From Qipengyuania aquimaris (GTDB taxonomy: Bacteria > Pseudomonadota > Alphaproteobacteria > Sphingomonadales > Sphingomonadaceae): DNA of 64,000 nt. Under the pieces are notes generated by a model that did not search any database, was not told the origin of the DNA, and saw only the letters and a list, made by a program, of their open reading frames with translations. The position numbers and the translations under genes were made by a program. This document shows positions 1-8,803 of this stretch, piece after piece (the first letter of the stretch is position 1; the number at the start of each line of letters is the position of its first letter). Location: the NCBI RefSeq assembly GCF_009827445.1, contig NZ_WTYI01000001.1, positions 654,172 to 718,171 of the forward strand. Direction: 5' to 3'.

Positions 1-75
1 GTGACCCGTACGGGAATCGAACCCGTGTTTCAGCCGTGAAAGGGCCGCGTCCTAACCGCTAGACGAACGGGCCAC
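1..75 (-). tRNA. tRNA-Glu (UUC)
   Basis: Read on the minus strand this folds into a complete cloverleaf. The acceptor stem pairs GTGGCCC with GGGTCAC, the anticodon loop CTTTCAC carries TTC, and the T-arm contains GGTTCGATTCC. CCA is not encoded. It lies about 80 nt downstream of recJ on the same strand. The 5' end of the window falls exactly at its 3' end, so any discriminator base or terminator beyond that is not visible. Confidence 0.95.
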
Positions 76-158
76 ACCCGTTGCCGGGTCGGTGGCGTGG
101 CGGGGCACTTAGGCGGGGGCGTCGAAAGCGTCAAGCCTCGAATTGTGCAACTTGCCGA

Positions 159-1946
159 TCAGTCTGCGAAAGCGGCGTCTTCGAGGTGCAGTTCCGCATG
201 CGGACGGCTGCCCCAATCGTCGATCTTTGCGCGGCCTGCCAGCCACAGTCGTCGTCCACGCGAGCCACGGAGAAGGGCCTGGCCCATCTCGCTGTCGGCG
301 GCCCGGAATGCGATTCCCTTAAAGCTTTTTCCGTCATCGCCGCTGGCAATCAGGCGGACATGGTCCGTGCCCACGATATCGCATTTCACGAGCCGCACGG
401 GACCGACTGCTACACGCGGACCTGGCCAGCCAACCCCGTAAGGCCCCCCGGCATCAAGCGTGTCGACCAGCTCGGGCGTGAGACCTCCCGGAGCGACCGC
501 GATATCAAGCAGCATCTCGAGGTTGTCGGAAGCGCGTGCGACCGCCTGCTCGAGATGGCTGTCGAGCCAATCGGCCAGCGCATCGATCTTGCCGGCCTCT
601 ACCGAGAGTCCTGCTGCCATCGCGTGTCCGCCACCCTTGACCAGAAGGCCTTCCTCGCGCGCACGGATAATGGCAGCGCCCAGATCTACGCCGGAGATCG
701 AACGTCCCGATCCTTTGCCTTCCCCTGACGCCTCGTCCACCGCGATGACAACCGAGGGTTTGCCGGTCTTTTCCTTGATCCGCCCAGCGACAATGCCAAT
801 CACGCCGGGATGCCACCCTTCGCCGCTGAGAACGTGGACGGCACGATTGTGCTGGGCGGCGAGCTGTTCTTCCGCCGCCTGCTGGACTTCGGCCTCGATG
901 GCGCGCCGTTCCTCGTTGAGTGCAGAAAGCTGAGCGGCAATCTGCGCAGCTTCCTCCGTATCCTGCGTGGTGAGCAATCGCACGCCCAAGGTGGATTCGC
1001 CGACGCGCCCACCAGCGTTGATGCGCGGTCCCAACGCAAAGCCCAGATCGGAGCAGACCGGACTACGCTTGAGCCGGCTGGCATCGATGAGTGCCGCCAT
1101 GCCCGTATTGGCGCGCTTGCCCATCACTTTCAGGCCCTGTGCGACGAATGCACGGTTAAGACCATGCAAGGCGGCGACATCGGCGACAGTGCCAAGCGCG
1201 ACGAGGTCGAGCAGGGCGAGCAGGTCGGGTGCGGGACGGTTCTCGAAATATCCGCTTTCGCGCAGAGTCCGGACGAGCGCGATCGCCAGCAGAAAGGCCA
1301 CACCAACTGCCGCGAGATGGCCATGCGCTGCGGCAAGGTCGTTCTCATCTAGCCGGTTCGGATTTACGAGCGCGACCGTGCGCGGAAGTTCGGGCGAGCA
1401 TTTGTGGTGATCGACGACGATCACGTCCACGCCCGCATCGCTTGCCATGGACAATGCATCATGAGCCATTGCGCCGCAGTCTACCGTAACCACGAGGCTG
1501 GAGCCGGATTGACCCAGCTTGATCAGCGCTTCGCCCGACGGACCGTAACCTTCCAGCAGGCGATCCGGGATATAGTAGTCCGCATCGACACCGAGCTCCC
1601 GAAGCAGCCGGATCAGCAGCGCGGAACTGGTCGCGCCATCGACGTCGTAATCGCCGTAAACGGTGATTTTCTCATTCGTCAGGATAGCCTGCGCAATACG
1701 TTCTGCAGCCACGTCCATGTCATTGAATTCGGACGGATCCGGAAGGAAATCGCGCAGGGTCGGGGTCATGTGGCGATCGATGTCGTCGGAAGCCACCCCG
1801 CGCGCGAGCAGGATCTGCCGCAGGATGTCGTTGCCGCCCGCGAAATTTCCCTGCCCGAGGTCCATATTGCCTCCGCGCCAGCGCCACGCTTTTCCGGAGA
1901 GCGAGCGCGAAACGCCATAAACATAGGGCAGTGCTGATGTAGCCAT
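159..1946 (-). CDS. recJ: single-stranded-DNA-specific exonuclease RecJ
   Basis: RecJ degrades single-stranded DNA 5' to 3' in RecF-pathway recombination and in repair. The 595-residue product has the usual family length. The DHH phosphoesterase core is clear: GDYDVDG at about residues 98-104 and VVDHHKC about 80 residues later supply the metal-binding Asp and His residues. A C-terminal DHHA1 domain contains GIVAGRIKEKTGKPSVVI and a glycine-rich SGRS/GGGHAMAAG stretch. The ATG used gives a full N-terminus. A divergent flavodoxin-like gene starts about 85 nt upstream, so the two promoters must share that gap. The tRNA-Glu gene follows downstream on the same strand. Confidence 0.95.
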   Translation of the reverse strand: MATSALPYVYGVSRSLSGKAWRWRGGNMDLGQGNFAGGNDILRQILLARGVASDDIDRHMTPTLRDFLPDPSEFNDMDVAAERIAQAILTNEKITVYGDYDVDGATSSALLIRLLRELGVDADYYIPDRLLEGYGPSGEALIKLGQSGSSLVVTVDCGAMAHDALSMASDAGVDVIVVDHHKCSPELPRTVALVNPNRLDENDLAAAHGHLAAVGVAFLLAIALVRTLRESGYFENRPAPDLLALLDLVALGTVADVAALHGLNRAFVAQGLKVMGKRANTGMAALIDASRLKRSPVCSDLGFALGPRINAGGRVGESTLGVRLLTTQDTEEAAQIAAQLSALNEERRAIEAEVQQAAEEQLAAQHNRAVHVLSGEGWHPGVIGIVAGRIKEKTGKPSVVIAVDEASGEGKGSGRSISGVDLGAAIIRAREEGLLVKGGGHAMAAGLSVEAGKIDALADWLDSHLEQAVARASDNLEMLLDIAVAPGGLTPELVDTLDAGGPYGVGWPGPRVAVGPVRLVKCDIVGTDHVRLIASGDDGKSFKGIAFRAADSEMGQALLRGSRGRRLWLAGRAKIDDWGSRPHAELHLEDAAFAD

Positions 1947-2030
1947 GCTGATGTTCTACCTTCTACTGCTAGTGCGCAGCAAGCTGCCGCCATTGACAAT
2001 CGACAGCCATGCTGGATGGTTCAGAGTGAG

Positions 2031-2516
2031 ATGGAAACAGGGCCGCTACTCATAATCTGGCATAGCCGAACAGGCACGAGCGAGTCGCTCGCCAAAGCCG
2101 CCAAGGATGGCGCCGGAGAAGCAGCAATCCTTCTTGCCGCGGGCGAGGTGGAACCGGCCGATATCCTCGAGGCGGCTGGGTATCTCTTCGTTTGCCCGGA
2201 GAACCTCGCATCGATGAGCGGCTGCATGAAAGAGATGTTCGATCGCTGCTATTACCCGGTGCTGGGAAAAATCGAAGGCAGGGCTTTTGCCACTATCATA
2301 GCGGCGGGTTCCGACGGGGAAGGGGCGCAGCGCCAGATCGATCGTATCGCGAAAGGCTGGAGGTTGAAGCGCGTCTTCGATCATTTGATCGTCAATACGG
2401 ATGCCCAGACTGCCGAAGCGATATTGGCATCGAAGGTTGTCCCTGAAGATCAGTTGAGGACCGCGAGAAGTCTGGGGGAGGCATTCGCCGAAGGCATCGG
2501 GCAGGGAATTTTCTAG
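2031..2516 (+). CDS. flavodoxin-like NAD(P)H oxidoreductase
   Basis: A cytoplasmic protein of about 161 residues with a flavodoxin fold. It begins with a hydrophobic strand (PLLIIWHSRTGTSESLAK) whose HSRTGTSE loop matches the FMN phosphate-binding loop S/T-x-T-G-x-T. The second conserved region, FVCPENLASMSGCMKEMFDRCYY, resembles the flavin-ring loop of NAD(P)H-dependent FMN reductases. An alternative ATG lies 15 nt upstream; I prefer the inner ATG because GAGTGAG precedes it directly and the protein then starts at the first strand. It is divergent from recJ. The electron donor and physiological substrate cannot be told from the sequence. Confidence 0.75.
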   Translation: METGPLLIIWHSRTGTSESLAKAAKDGAGEAAILLAAGEVEPADILEAAGYLFVCPENLASMSGCMKEMFDRCYYPVLGKIEGRAFATIIAAGSDGEGAQRQIDRIAKGWRLKRVFDHLIVNTDAQTAEAILASKVVPEDQLRTARSLGEAFAEGIGQGIF

Positions 2517-2625
2517 ACGCAGTAGAATCAACCAGTCTGGAAGTAATTCGGCGCAAGAGCCTCGACGTCATAGAGCATTTCGCTAAAGGCTTGAAATCAG
2601 TGGGATCGGGGATTTGGGACGCACT

Positions 2626-3432
2626 ATGTTGAAGGGGTCGGTAGAAGCGAATGATCGACCGGCTCCTGTTGATGCCTTATTCTTGATCTTTGATCGCGAT
2701 CGCCGACCGCAAAGGTCGGATTTGATCGATGCTATCTCGACTATCCAAGACACTTCAATCAGTCACGATCCTTTCGAGCGGGATGCTCTGCACCGTCAAG
2801 CTCGTGAAGCTGGCGCTGTCAGGCGGGACGGCACATGGCTGGAATTGCTTAAATGGGGAATGACGTTCGATTGTCTCGGACTTGCTCCAGGACCGAAGCT
2901 CGCTTTGCCGCCAGTCAGACATCGACTGAGCATTTCATCCGATATCGACTTGGCCTCTCAGGATACCATCGCGCTTACGCCTGGTCCCCATCTGGCGGAT
3001 GCATCGAACAGCATTCCTGTCGTGCGAGCATTGCTAGATACTGCGATGGATCTGACTAAGGCTCTCGAAGGTGTTGAATCTCTGTGCTGGGGGCCGAGTG
3101 GATCGGCGATGTCTCGGTCGGTTTTCACCTCGCTCGCTTCTTCATGGATTGAGGGAGGACCTTTCCCTGCTCTCGGACTGATTGGATACTATCTCGATCG
3201 CGAAGGGCGTCTTCGTTCCGATGGGTTGCAATGGTTTTTGGGCCGTGAGCTGGCTCTCTCGCCGGATCTATCACGAGATCGAAATGCAGCAACGCGCATT
3301 GCGATACGATTGATCAATGAACTGATGCCGCTCGGGCGCTTGGATCAAGAGACACGATTCATCTGCGATGAAGGGGAGGAACTGTTCGTCGCGCCGGCCC
3401 CCGAGCATCTGATCGAGGTTCGCAAGATGTAA
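2626..3432 (+). CDS. hypothetical protein, DUF4261-like pattern
   Basis: I do not firmly recognise this protein of about 268 residues. It has no signal peptide or membrane segment. The middle (ESLCWGPSGSAMSRSVF, then GYYLDREG and GLQWFLGREL) resembles the layout of DUF4261-type proteins, in which a Trp-Pro segment is followed by a G-L-x-x-F-G-x-E-L motif; that resemblance is from memory and tentative. Base composition is visibly poorer in GC than the flanking genes. It ends 10 nt before an AHH nuclease gene, so the two are probably co-transcribed. A TTG 12 nt upstream is an alternative start. A role as partner or regulator of the nuclease is inference from position only. Confidence 0.65.
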   Translation: MLKGSVEANDRPAPVDALFLIFDRDRRPQRSDLIDAISTIQDTSISHDPFERDALHRQAREAGAVRRDGTWLELLKWGMTFDCLGLAPGPKLALPPVRHRLSISSDIDLASQDTIALTPGPHLADASNSIPVVRALLDTAMDLTKALEGVESLCWGPSGSAMSRSVFTSLASSWIEGGPFPALGLIGYYLDREGRLRSDGLQWFLGRELALSPDLSRDRNAATRIAIRLINELMPLGRLDQETRFICDEGEELFVAPAPEHLIEVRKM

Positions 3433-3442
3433 GGAAATCGTT

Positions 3443-3964
3443 TTGGGTCGCCATCTCTATCTGGACGAGCGCTTTCGCGTGCCTTTTCGTGCGGTCAACC
3501 GGCGAGGAGCGCGGGACCATGATCCGGCAATGCAACGACATCATCTTCTGCCGCGGCAATTGCTGAATCGTTCTTGTTTCGGCTCGATGTTCGCTGCGTT
3601 GGGACGAGAGCGCATCGGTTTTGACGACTTCAGGATAAACGGCATGCTGTTGCCGTCGTGCGAAAGGGCTGCACAGCGCACGGCATTACCTCTCCACCGC
3701 GGCCCGCATCAGGATTACAATGCCATGGTGATAGATCGCGTCGGGGATATCGAGGCCTTATGGACAGTTCGCCGCAAGTCCGATTGCGACGCGGCTGGCC
3801 GCGATGCGATTGCCGACTTGAGAATGCTCCAAAACGCGCTTCGCAAGCAGCTTCTGGATGAGGCGCGCCCGATCCGTCTCAATCGCAGGGATCCGACCGG
3901 CAAGAGCATCGATTTCTCGGAACTCGATGCCCTGGCCGATGATCTGTGGGCGGCCGCAGCCTAG
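3443..3964 (+). CDS. AHH/HNH-superfamily nuclease-like protein
   Basis: A 173-residue protein with the arrangement of the AHH branch of HNH/EndoVII nucleases: RHHLLPRQL near residue 32, an NGMLLPS segment about 45 residues later, then LHRGPHQDYN, which supplies the second catalytic-type histidine. The start is a TTG preceded by AAGGA at 7-nt spacing, immediately after the stop of the upstream gene, so translation is probably coupled. There is no signal or toxin-delivery domain, unlike AHH domains at the ends of polymorphic toxins. Its stop codon lies in the same CTAG tetranucleotide as the stop of the convergent nitronate monooxygenase gene. Activity and target are unknown; it may be a housekeeping nuclease in this lineage. 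Confidence 0.8.
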   Translation: MGRHLYLDERFRVPFRAVNRRGARDHDPAMQRHHLLPRQLLNRSCFGSMFAALGRERIGFDDFRINGMLLPSCERAAQRTALPLHRGPHQDYNAMVIDRVGDIEALWTVRRKSDCDAAGRDAIADLRMLQNALRKQLLDEARPIRLNRRDPTGKSIDFSELDALADDLWAAAA

Positions 3965-4929
3965 GCGGTCGCTTCGGCGAGAGCCTTCTTGGCTGTGGTG
4001 TATTCGCTTTCCAGCCGGGCTACCATGTCCTCTACCGGGCCCACGTTCTTCACCGTTCCGATACCTTGCCCTGAACCCCAGATGTCTTTCCATGCCTTGG
4101 CCTTGGTGTTGCCGCCACTGCCGAAGTTCATTTTGCTCGGGTCACTTTCCGGAAGGTTTTCCGGATCGAGGCCAGCGTTTTCGATGCTGGAACGCAGGTA
4201 ATTACCATGCACCCCGGTGAAGAGGTTGGAATAGACGATGCCGTCTGCGCTGCCTTCGACGATGCCTTCCTTGTAACCGTCGACGGCGTTCGCTTCCTCG
4301 GTCGCGATCCACGGCGAACCGATATAGGCAAAATCGGCTCCGAGAGCTTGCGCTGCCAGGATAGAGCGACCGTGGGCGATCGAACCGGATAGCGCGACCA
4401 ATCCATCGAACCACTCGCGGATTTCCTGCATCAAGGCGAAGGGGCTGAGCGTACCGGCATGGCCGCCAGCGCCTGCGGCGACCGGGATGAGCCCATCGGC
4501 GCCCTTCTCGATGGCTTTGTGAGCGAAGCGATTGTTGATGACGTCATGCATGGTGATGCCGCCCCAACCGCGGACCGCGTCGAAGATTTCTTCCCTCGCG
4601 CCTAGGGAGGTGATTACCAGTGGAACCTGCCATTTCGCGCAGGTCGCCATATCCGCTTCGATGCGGTCATTGGATCGATGAACGATCTGATTGACCGCGA
4701 ATGGCGCTGCCGGGCGATCCGGGTTGTCCCGGTTGTGGGCTGCCAGTTCTTCGGTGATACGATGAAGCCATTCGTCCAGTTCGCTTTGCGGACGCGCGTT
4801 GAGAGCCGGGAAGCTGCCGACAATACCGGCCTTGCATTGGGCGATCACCAACTCCGGCCCGGACACGATGAAGAGAGGCGATCCGATTACCGGAATGCGC
4901 AGTTTGTCGAACGGGGCAGGCAGGCTCAT
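3961..4929 (-). CDS. nitronate monooxygenase family protein
   Basis: FMN-dependent TIM-barrel enzyme of the 2-nitropropane dioxygenase family, which oxidises alkyl nitronates; some members instead act as enoyl reductases. The 322 residues include the N-terminal PVIGSPLFIVSGPELVIAQCKAGIVGSFPALNARP, the substrate-region MHDVINNRFAHKAIEKGADGLI, the phosphate-binding AAGAGGHAG and the late ALGADFAYIGSPWIATEEA. The start ATG has GAGGAG upstream. It is convergent with the AHH nuclease gene and follows the amidohydrolase gene on the same strand after about 80 nt. The true substrate cannot be set by sequence alone. Confidence 0.9.
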   Translation of the reverse strand: MSLPAPFDKLRIPVIGSPLFIVSGPELVIAQCKAGIVGSFPALNARPQSELDEWLHRITEELAAHNRDNPDRPAAPFAVNQIVHRSNDRIEADMATCAKWQVPLVITSLGAREEIFDAVRGWGGITMHDVINNRFAHKAIEKGADGLIPVAAGAGGHAGTLSPFALMQEIREWFDGLVALSGSIAHGRSILAAQALGADFAYIGSPWIATEEANAVDGYKEGIVEGSADGIVYSNLFTGVHGNYLRSSIENAGLDPENLPESDPSKMNFGSGGNTKAKAWKDIWGSGQGIGTVKNVGPVEDMVARLESEYTTAKKALAEATA

Positions 4930-5010
4930 GCTGGAAGGCTCCTCTACTCTTCTGAAGCAGCGTGCCTATGGCGCAGCATCCGACTTGTCGAGTGTGACGT
5001 TACGTAAACG

Positions 5011-6060
5011 TCAGGCCCCATCCAGCAAGTGTTCCATACCGTATACGCGTGCCGCGGTGCCAGCGAAGAGCGCGCGCTTCTCATCGGCGGAATGGCCTTG
5101 TGCCAGGCGCTTGAATGCATTCCACAGGACAGAATAGCTCGCACCCCATCTATCGACAGGATAGTTGCTTTCGAACATCGCGCGATCCGGGCCAAAGCTC
5201 TCGATGCAAGTCTCGACGTACGGGCGCCAGAGCGCTGCCAGATGCTCCGACCCGTGACCCTTCGCAGGGCCTTCTTCGGGCATGCCGCAAAATGCCATCG
5301 CCAGGCCTCCCAGCTTCACCGATACGTTGGGGCATTCGGCGAGCGCGTGGATCGATCTGCGCCAGCGATCAAAGTTTTCATGCAGTTTGCCGCGATAACT
5401 CGCGATGTTGAGCGGTGTGCCGCAATGGTCGAGGATGATTACCTGCTCCGGAAACCTTTTCGCCAATTCGATGACGTCGCCAAGTTGCGGCTCGAGAAGC
5501 CAGGCATCGAAGGTTAGTCCGTATTCGGAATAGGCTTCGAAACCGACCAGGAATGCGTCACTGCGATACAGGCCTTCGGGAGCGTGAAACGGCGGGCCGA
5601 GGACCTCAGGATCGGCGTCCCACGCACTCGCGTGGCGTATGCCCCTGAAACGCCCGTTCCCCGCAGCGACCAGCGCTTCGACGACAGGGCGGACCGCATC
5701 CCCTAGCGTCAAATCGGCATGACCGACAATGCCGGCACAGGGGCGAATATCCCCATAGAGTCCGCTGGCACCCTGCGCGGCCACACCGTTGACGAACTCG
5801 ACTTCACCGACACTTTTCAGCGCATCGTCTCGAGTGGCATCATAGAATGCGCCGCATTCCATGAAGACCGTGCCAATGATGTTGTGACCCGTGTTGATGT
5901 CAGCCATCAACTCGTCGAAAGTGTAATAGGCTGCACCTGCGATCGCTTCGATGAAGTCGTGGCGAGGTTCGGGAAAGGCAGGAACGAGCGGCCTCAGGTC
6001 CCACAGGTGATGATGGGGATCGATGATTGGCAGTTCGGGTTCGAGAATTTCTTCCGACAT
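5011..6060 (-). CDS. amidohydrolase family protein (Amidohydro_2)
   Basis: A 349-residue TIM-barrel metal-dependent hydrolase related to 2-pyrone-4,6-dicarboxylate lactonases and similar Amidohydro_2 enzymes. The metal-binding HxH is in IDPHHHLWD near residue 15. Later conserved elements are ILDHCGTPL and FESNYPVDRWG, the latter carrying the catalytic-type aspartate. ATG at 6060 is preferred over the TTG six bases upstream, because GGAG lies 7 nt before the ATG but only 1 nt before the TTG. It sits 21 nt downstream of the glycine-zipper gene. Its substrate is unknown; the neighbouring nitronate monooxygenase hints at a catabolic role, which is inference. Confidence 0.88.
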   Translation of the reverse strand: MSEEILEPELPIIDPHHHLWDLRPLVPAFPEPRHDFIEAIAGAAYYTFDELMADINTGHNIIGTVFMECGAFYDATRDDALKSVGEVEFVNGVAAQGASGLYGDIRPCAGIVGHADLTLGDAVRPVVEALVAAGNGRFRGIRHASAWDADPEVLGPPFHAPEGLYRSDAFLVGFEAYSEYGLTFDAWLLEPQLGDVIELAKRFPEQVIILDHCGTPLNIASYRGKLHENFDRWRRSIHALAECPNVSVKLGGLAMAFCGMPEEGPAKGHGSEHLAALWRPYVETCIESFGPDRAMFESNYPVDRWGASYSVLWNAFKRLAQGHSADEKRALFAGTAARVYGMEHLLDGA

Positions 6061-6081
6061 CTTCAATCTCCTGCAAAGGCA

Positions 6082-6897
6082 CTAGGATAGGCCGCCAGAT
6101 TCCAGTCCTGCCGTCTTGCCACCGGCCTCGTCGAGCGTCTTGTGGATCTTGGCCGGATCGCAATTTGCATCAACACAGTCGACCGAAACGAAAACGCGCC
6201 CTTTCCGAATTTCCTGCTCATAAAGAGTGGCAGCGACACCATCCACATCATGGTCGGTCAGCATCTTGGCGATGCCGCTCCCGGTTGCGCCGATAATCCC
6301 GGAAAATGCAGCCACGGAAGAGAACGCAGAGGCGGTAAGAGCTCCGGCAACCGCTACCGGACCGACGCCGGGAATGATAAGGATCGCTGTTCCGAGCATT
6401 GCACCTGCGATACCGCCGCCAGCCATGGCAGAGGCAATGCCGAGATAGCCATGCCCTTCGCTCGGCTTGTAATCCGCGTCGAGATATTGGCTGGTCCGCC
6501 ACACCATCGACACGGCTTTGTCCGGAATGCCTTCCTGACGCAGTTTCTCTACGGCCGCTTCTGCGCTTCCCGAACCTTCGAAGACCGCCGTCACTATTCG
6601 GGCGGAATTCGATCTCATGTGACGCCGCGCTTCCAGGAAGGTGCGGGCGAACTTGTCTCTTTCGGACTCGCCAGGGAATGTGACCCTCAGCCCCGAGGAT
6701 TCGTGCAGTTTCTTGACACTCGGCGAGCGCGGATGCCTAAAAAGCGTGCGCAAAAGCATATCGACGGTGGAAGGCCGCAGCACCGAATTGGTGCCCCGAT
6801 TGATCCATTCCATACGACGCGGGCGAGGGTGCGAACGCTCCAGATAATAAAGCGCCGGCAGATGGTCAGCCTTGATGACGTAGAAGGGGTCTTCCAA
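6082..6897 (-). CDS. glycine-zipper protein, DUF1269/general-stress-like
   Basis: A 271-residue protein. After a hydrophilic N-terminal third (with LYYLERSHPRPRRMEW and later IVTAVFEGSGSAEAAVEKLRQEGI) comes a long glycine- and alanine-rich hydrophobic stretch (about residues 155-215, e.g. GGGIAGAMLGTAILIIPGVGPV). This resembles glycine-zipper stress proteins of the DUF1269/GsiB-17M type. The C-terminus has a short alpha/beta element (YEQEIRKGRVFVSVDC). The start used is a TTG, since no ATG lies near the beginning of the conserved region and GGATGAG lies upstream; the true start could be internal. Function unknown, perhaps membrane-associated stress response. Confidence 0.65.
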   Translation of the reverse strand: MEDPFYVIKADHLPALYYLERSHPRPRRMEWINRGTNSVLRPSTVDMLLRTLFRHPRSPSVKKLHESSGLRVTFPGESERDKFARTFLEARRHMRSNSARIVTAVFEGSGSAEAAVEKLRQEGIPDKAVSMVWRTSQYLDADYKPSEGHGYLGIASAMAGGGIAGAMLGTAILIIPGVGPVAVAGALTASAFSSVAAFSGIIGATGSGIAKMLTDHDVDGVAATLYEQEIRKGRVFVSVDCVDANCDPAKIHKTLDEAGGKTAGLESGGLS

Positions 6898-6962
6898 CGG
6901 GATTGCTACTCATCCAGCGGCGATAACAGCCTGTTTTATTGCGATAGTGACCCTGTTCTTAC

Positions 6963-6975
6963 CATACACAGTATG
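6963..6975. promoter_or_regulatory. CATAC-N3-GTATG dyad upstream of the glycine-zipper gene
   Basis: A perfect 5-bp inverted repeat (CATAC, 3-nt spacer, GTATG) in an AT-rich 120-nt gap between the end of leuA and the start of the glycine-zipper gene. It lies about 65 nt upstream of that start, where an operator could sit. Short dyads also arise by chance, so this is only a candidate. Confidence 0.3.
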
Positions 6976-7020
6976 TTGCGCTTGTATAGAACCAGCATGC
7001 AATCCCGCTGTGGGACACAA

Positions 7021-8712
7021 TTAGTCTCGGGGCGCTCTCGATACTGCGGAATTTGCCGCGCTAAGCACCGACCGAACACTGGCTGTCGCGACATCTTCAT
7101 CGATGCCGCATCCCCATATAGTGTTACCCTCTCCGTCGCGGCATTCGAGATATGCCGCGGCCTGGCTGTCGCGACCGGTGGTCAGTGCGTGCTCGCTATA
7201 ATCAATAATTTCGAGTTGCAGGCCAAACGCCTTTTCGATGGTCGAAAGCACCGAGGAGATCAGGCCGTTGCCGCGGCCGGAAACGCTTTGCTCGACACCA
7301 TCGACAGCGATCGTCCCGCTGAACAGCCTGGTGCCGTCCGATGCGCGCCGCTCGTCATAATCGACAAGCTGGAAGCGCTTCTCGCTGGTTTGGACGTGGT
7401 AAGCCCGTTTGAAGGCTTCCCAGATGTCCGCTGCGCCCAGTTCGCGGCCGAGCTCGTCTGCCATGCGCTGGACATGGGGGCTGAAATCGGCCTGCATTTT
7501 CTTCGGCAGCTTGAGGCCCTGATCCTGTTCGAGGACCCATGCAAAGCCTCCCTTGCCGGATTGCGAATTAACGCGGATGACCGCCTCATAAGTGCGCCCG
7601 AGATCGGCAGGATCTATTGGCAGGTAGGGGACGCGCCAATGAGGATCGTTCTGCACCTCATGGGCCGCGAATCCCTTCTTGATTGCGTCCTGATGGCTGC
7701 CCGAGAACGCGGTGTAGACCAGCTCGCCGCCGTAGGGATGGCGCTGGTGCACGGGCAGTTCGTTGCAGTACTCCACCGTCTCGATAACCCGGTCAATGTC
7801 GGAGAAATCGAGGCGGGGATCGATACCCTGCGTGTACATGTTGAGCGCCATCGTTACGAGGCAGCAGTTCCCCGTCCGCTCGCCGTTTCCGAAAAGGCAT
7901 CCTTCAACTCGGTCCGCTCCGGCCATCAGGGCCAGTTCGGCTGCAGCAACGCCGGTGCCACGATCGTTATGGGTGTGAAGGCTGATGACCGCACTGTCCC
8001 GATTGGGCAGGTTGCGGATGAAATATTCCACCTGGTCTGCGTAGATATTCGGAGTGGCCGCTTCCACCGTCGCAGGCAGGTTGAGGATGATCGGATGTTC
8101 GGGAGTGGGGGCAAGAACTTCCATCACCGCTTCGCAAACCTCGAGGCTGAAATCGAGCTCTGCGGTTGAGAATGTTTCCGGCGAATACTGGAAGTGCCAG
8201 TCGGTGCCCGGTTGCTGCCCCGCCTCGTCGCGCATGACCTTGGCACCGCGAACGGCGATATCGCGCACCTGCTCCCGCGTCATGCCGAAAACGACTTCGC
8301 GCCATGCGGGGCTGACCGCGTTGTAGAGGTGCACAATGGCCTGCTTCGCCCCCTTGAGACTGGCGAAGCTCGTACGGATCAGGTCTTCCCTGCTTTGGGT
8401 GAGGACTTGCACCAGCACATCGTCCGGGACGCGGCCTGATTGGACGAGGCCGCTGATGAAATCGAACTCTGTCGCGCCCGCGCTGGGAAAGCCGACTTCG
8501 ATCTCTTTCACGCCGATCTCGACGAGGAGATCGAAGAAGCGGTTCTTCTTGTGCGCATCCATCGGATCGACGATTGCCTGGTTCCCGTCCCGAAGATCGG
8601 TCGACAGCCAGCGGGGCGGGGCGGTGATTGTTCTGGTTGGCCACTGACGATCGGTCAGGGGGACCTGGGGAAAGGCCGAGTATTTGGCGCTGGGGTCGCT
8701 GAGCATTGGCAT
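7021..8712 (-). CDS. leuA: 2-isopropylmalate synthase
   Basis: Condenses acetyl-CoA with 2-oxoisovalerate, the first committed step of leucine synthesis. The 563-residue protein is the long bacterial form: an N-terminal HMGL-like TIM barrel with the metal/substrate motif DLRDGNQAIVDPMD and the metal-binding HTHNDRGTG, then the linker and the C-terminal LeuA allosteric domain (from about residue 440, VDGVEQSVSGRGNGLISSVLSTIEKAFG), where leucine feedback inhibition acts in characterised enzymes. A leader peptide rich in Leu codons and competing hairpins lies just upstream, indicating attenuation as well. ATG codons two residues apart are both plausible starts. Confidence 0.96.
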   Translation of the reverse strand: MPMLSDPSAKYSAFPQVPLTDRQWPTRTITAPPRWLSTDLRDGNQAIVDPMDAHKKNRFFDLLVEIGVKEIEVGFPSAGATEFDFISGLVQSGRVPDDVLVQVLTQSREDLIRTSFASLKGAKQAIVHLYNAVSPAWREVVFGMTREQVRDIAVRGAKVMRDEAGQQPGTDWHFQYSPETFSTAELDFSLEVCEAVMEVLAPTPEHPIILNLPATVEAATPNIYADQVEYFIRNLPNRDSAVISLHTHNDRGTGVAAAELALMAGADRVEGCLFGNGERTGNCCLVTMALNMYTQGIDPRLDFSDIDRVIETVEYCNELPVHQRHPYGGELVYTAFSGSHQDAIKKGFAAHEVQNDPHWRVPYLPIDPADLGRTYEAVIRVNSQSGKGGFAWVLEQDQGLKLPKKMQADFSPHVQRMADELGRELGAADIWEAFKRAYHVQTSEKRFQLVDYDERRASDGTRLFSGTIAVDGVEQSVSGRGNGLISSVLSTIEKAFGLQLEIIDYSEHALTTGRDSQAAAYLECRDGEGNTIWGCGIDEDVATASVRSVLSAANSAVSRAPRD

Positions 8713-8750
8713 GGAGAAACTCGTATCGGGGTTCGGCTATCGTCGGAAAG

Positions 8751-8803
8751 GCCCTTGGGTGCGCGGTGCACCCTGATGGCACACCGAGTTCACGCCCAAG
8801 GGC
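8751..8803 (-). promoter_or_regulatory. leuA attenuator: competing leader hairpins
   Basis: Between the leader peptide and leuA two mutually exclusive stems can form on the minus strand. A long-range stem pairs GCCCTTGGG (8795-8803, inside the leader ORF) with CCCAAGGGC (8751-8759). A compact hairpin pairs GGGTGC (8768-8773) with GCACCC (8757-8762) over a 5-nt loop and is followed by an AAGGGCCTTT stretch. The two share bases 8757-8759. Because the upstream arm covers the last codons of the leader peptide, ribosome position would decide which forms. No long T-run follows, so whether this is a classical terminator is uncertain. Confidence 0.6.

Noticed and set aside
6142..8169. 675-codon open frame opposite leuA and its neighbour
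   Set aside because: It is antisense to well-supported genes; long antisense frames are common in GC-rich DNA, and its translation has no domain or sensible composition.
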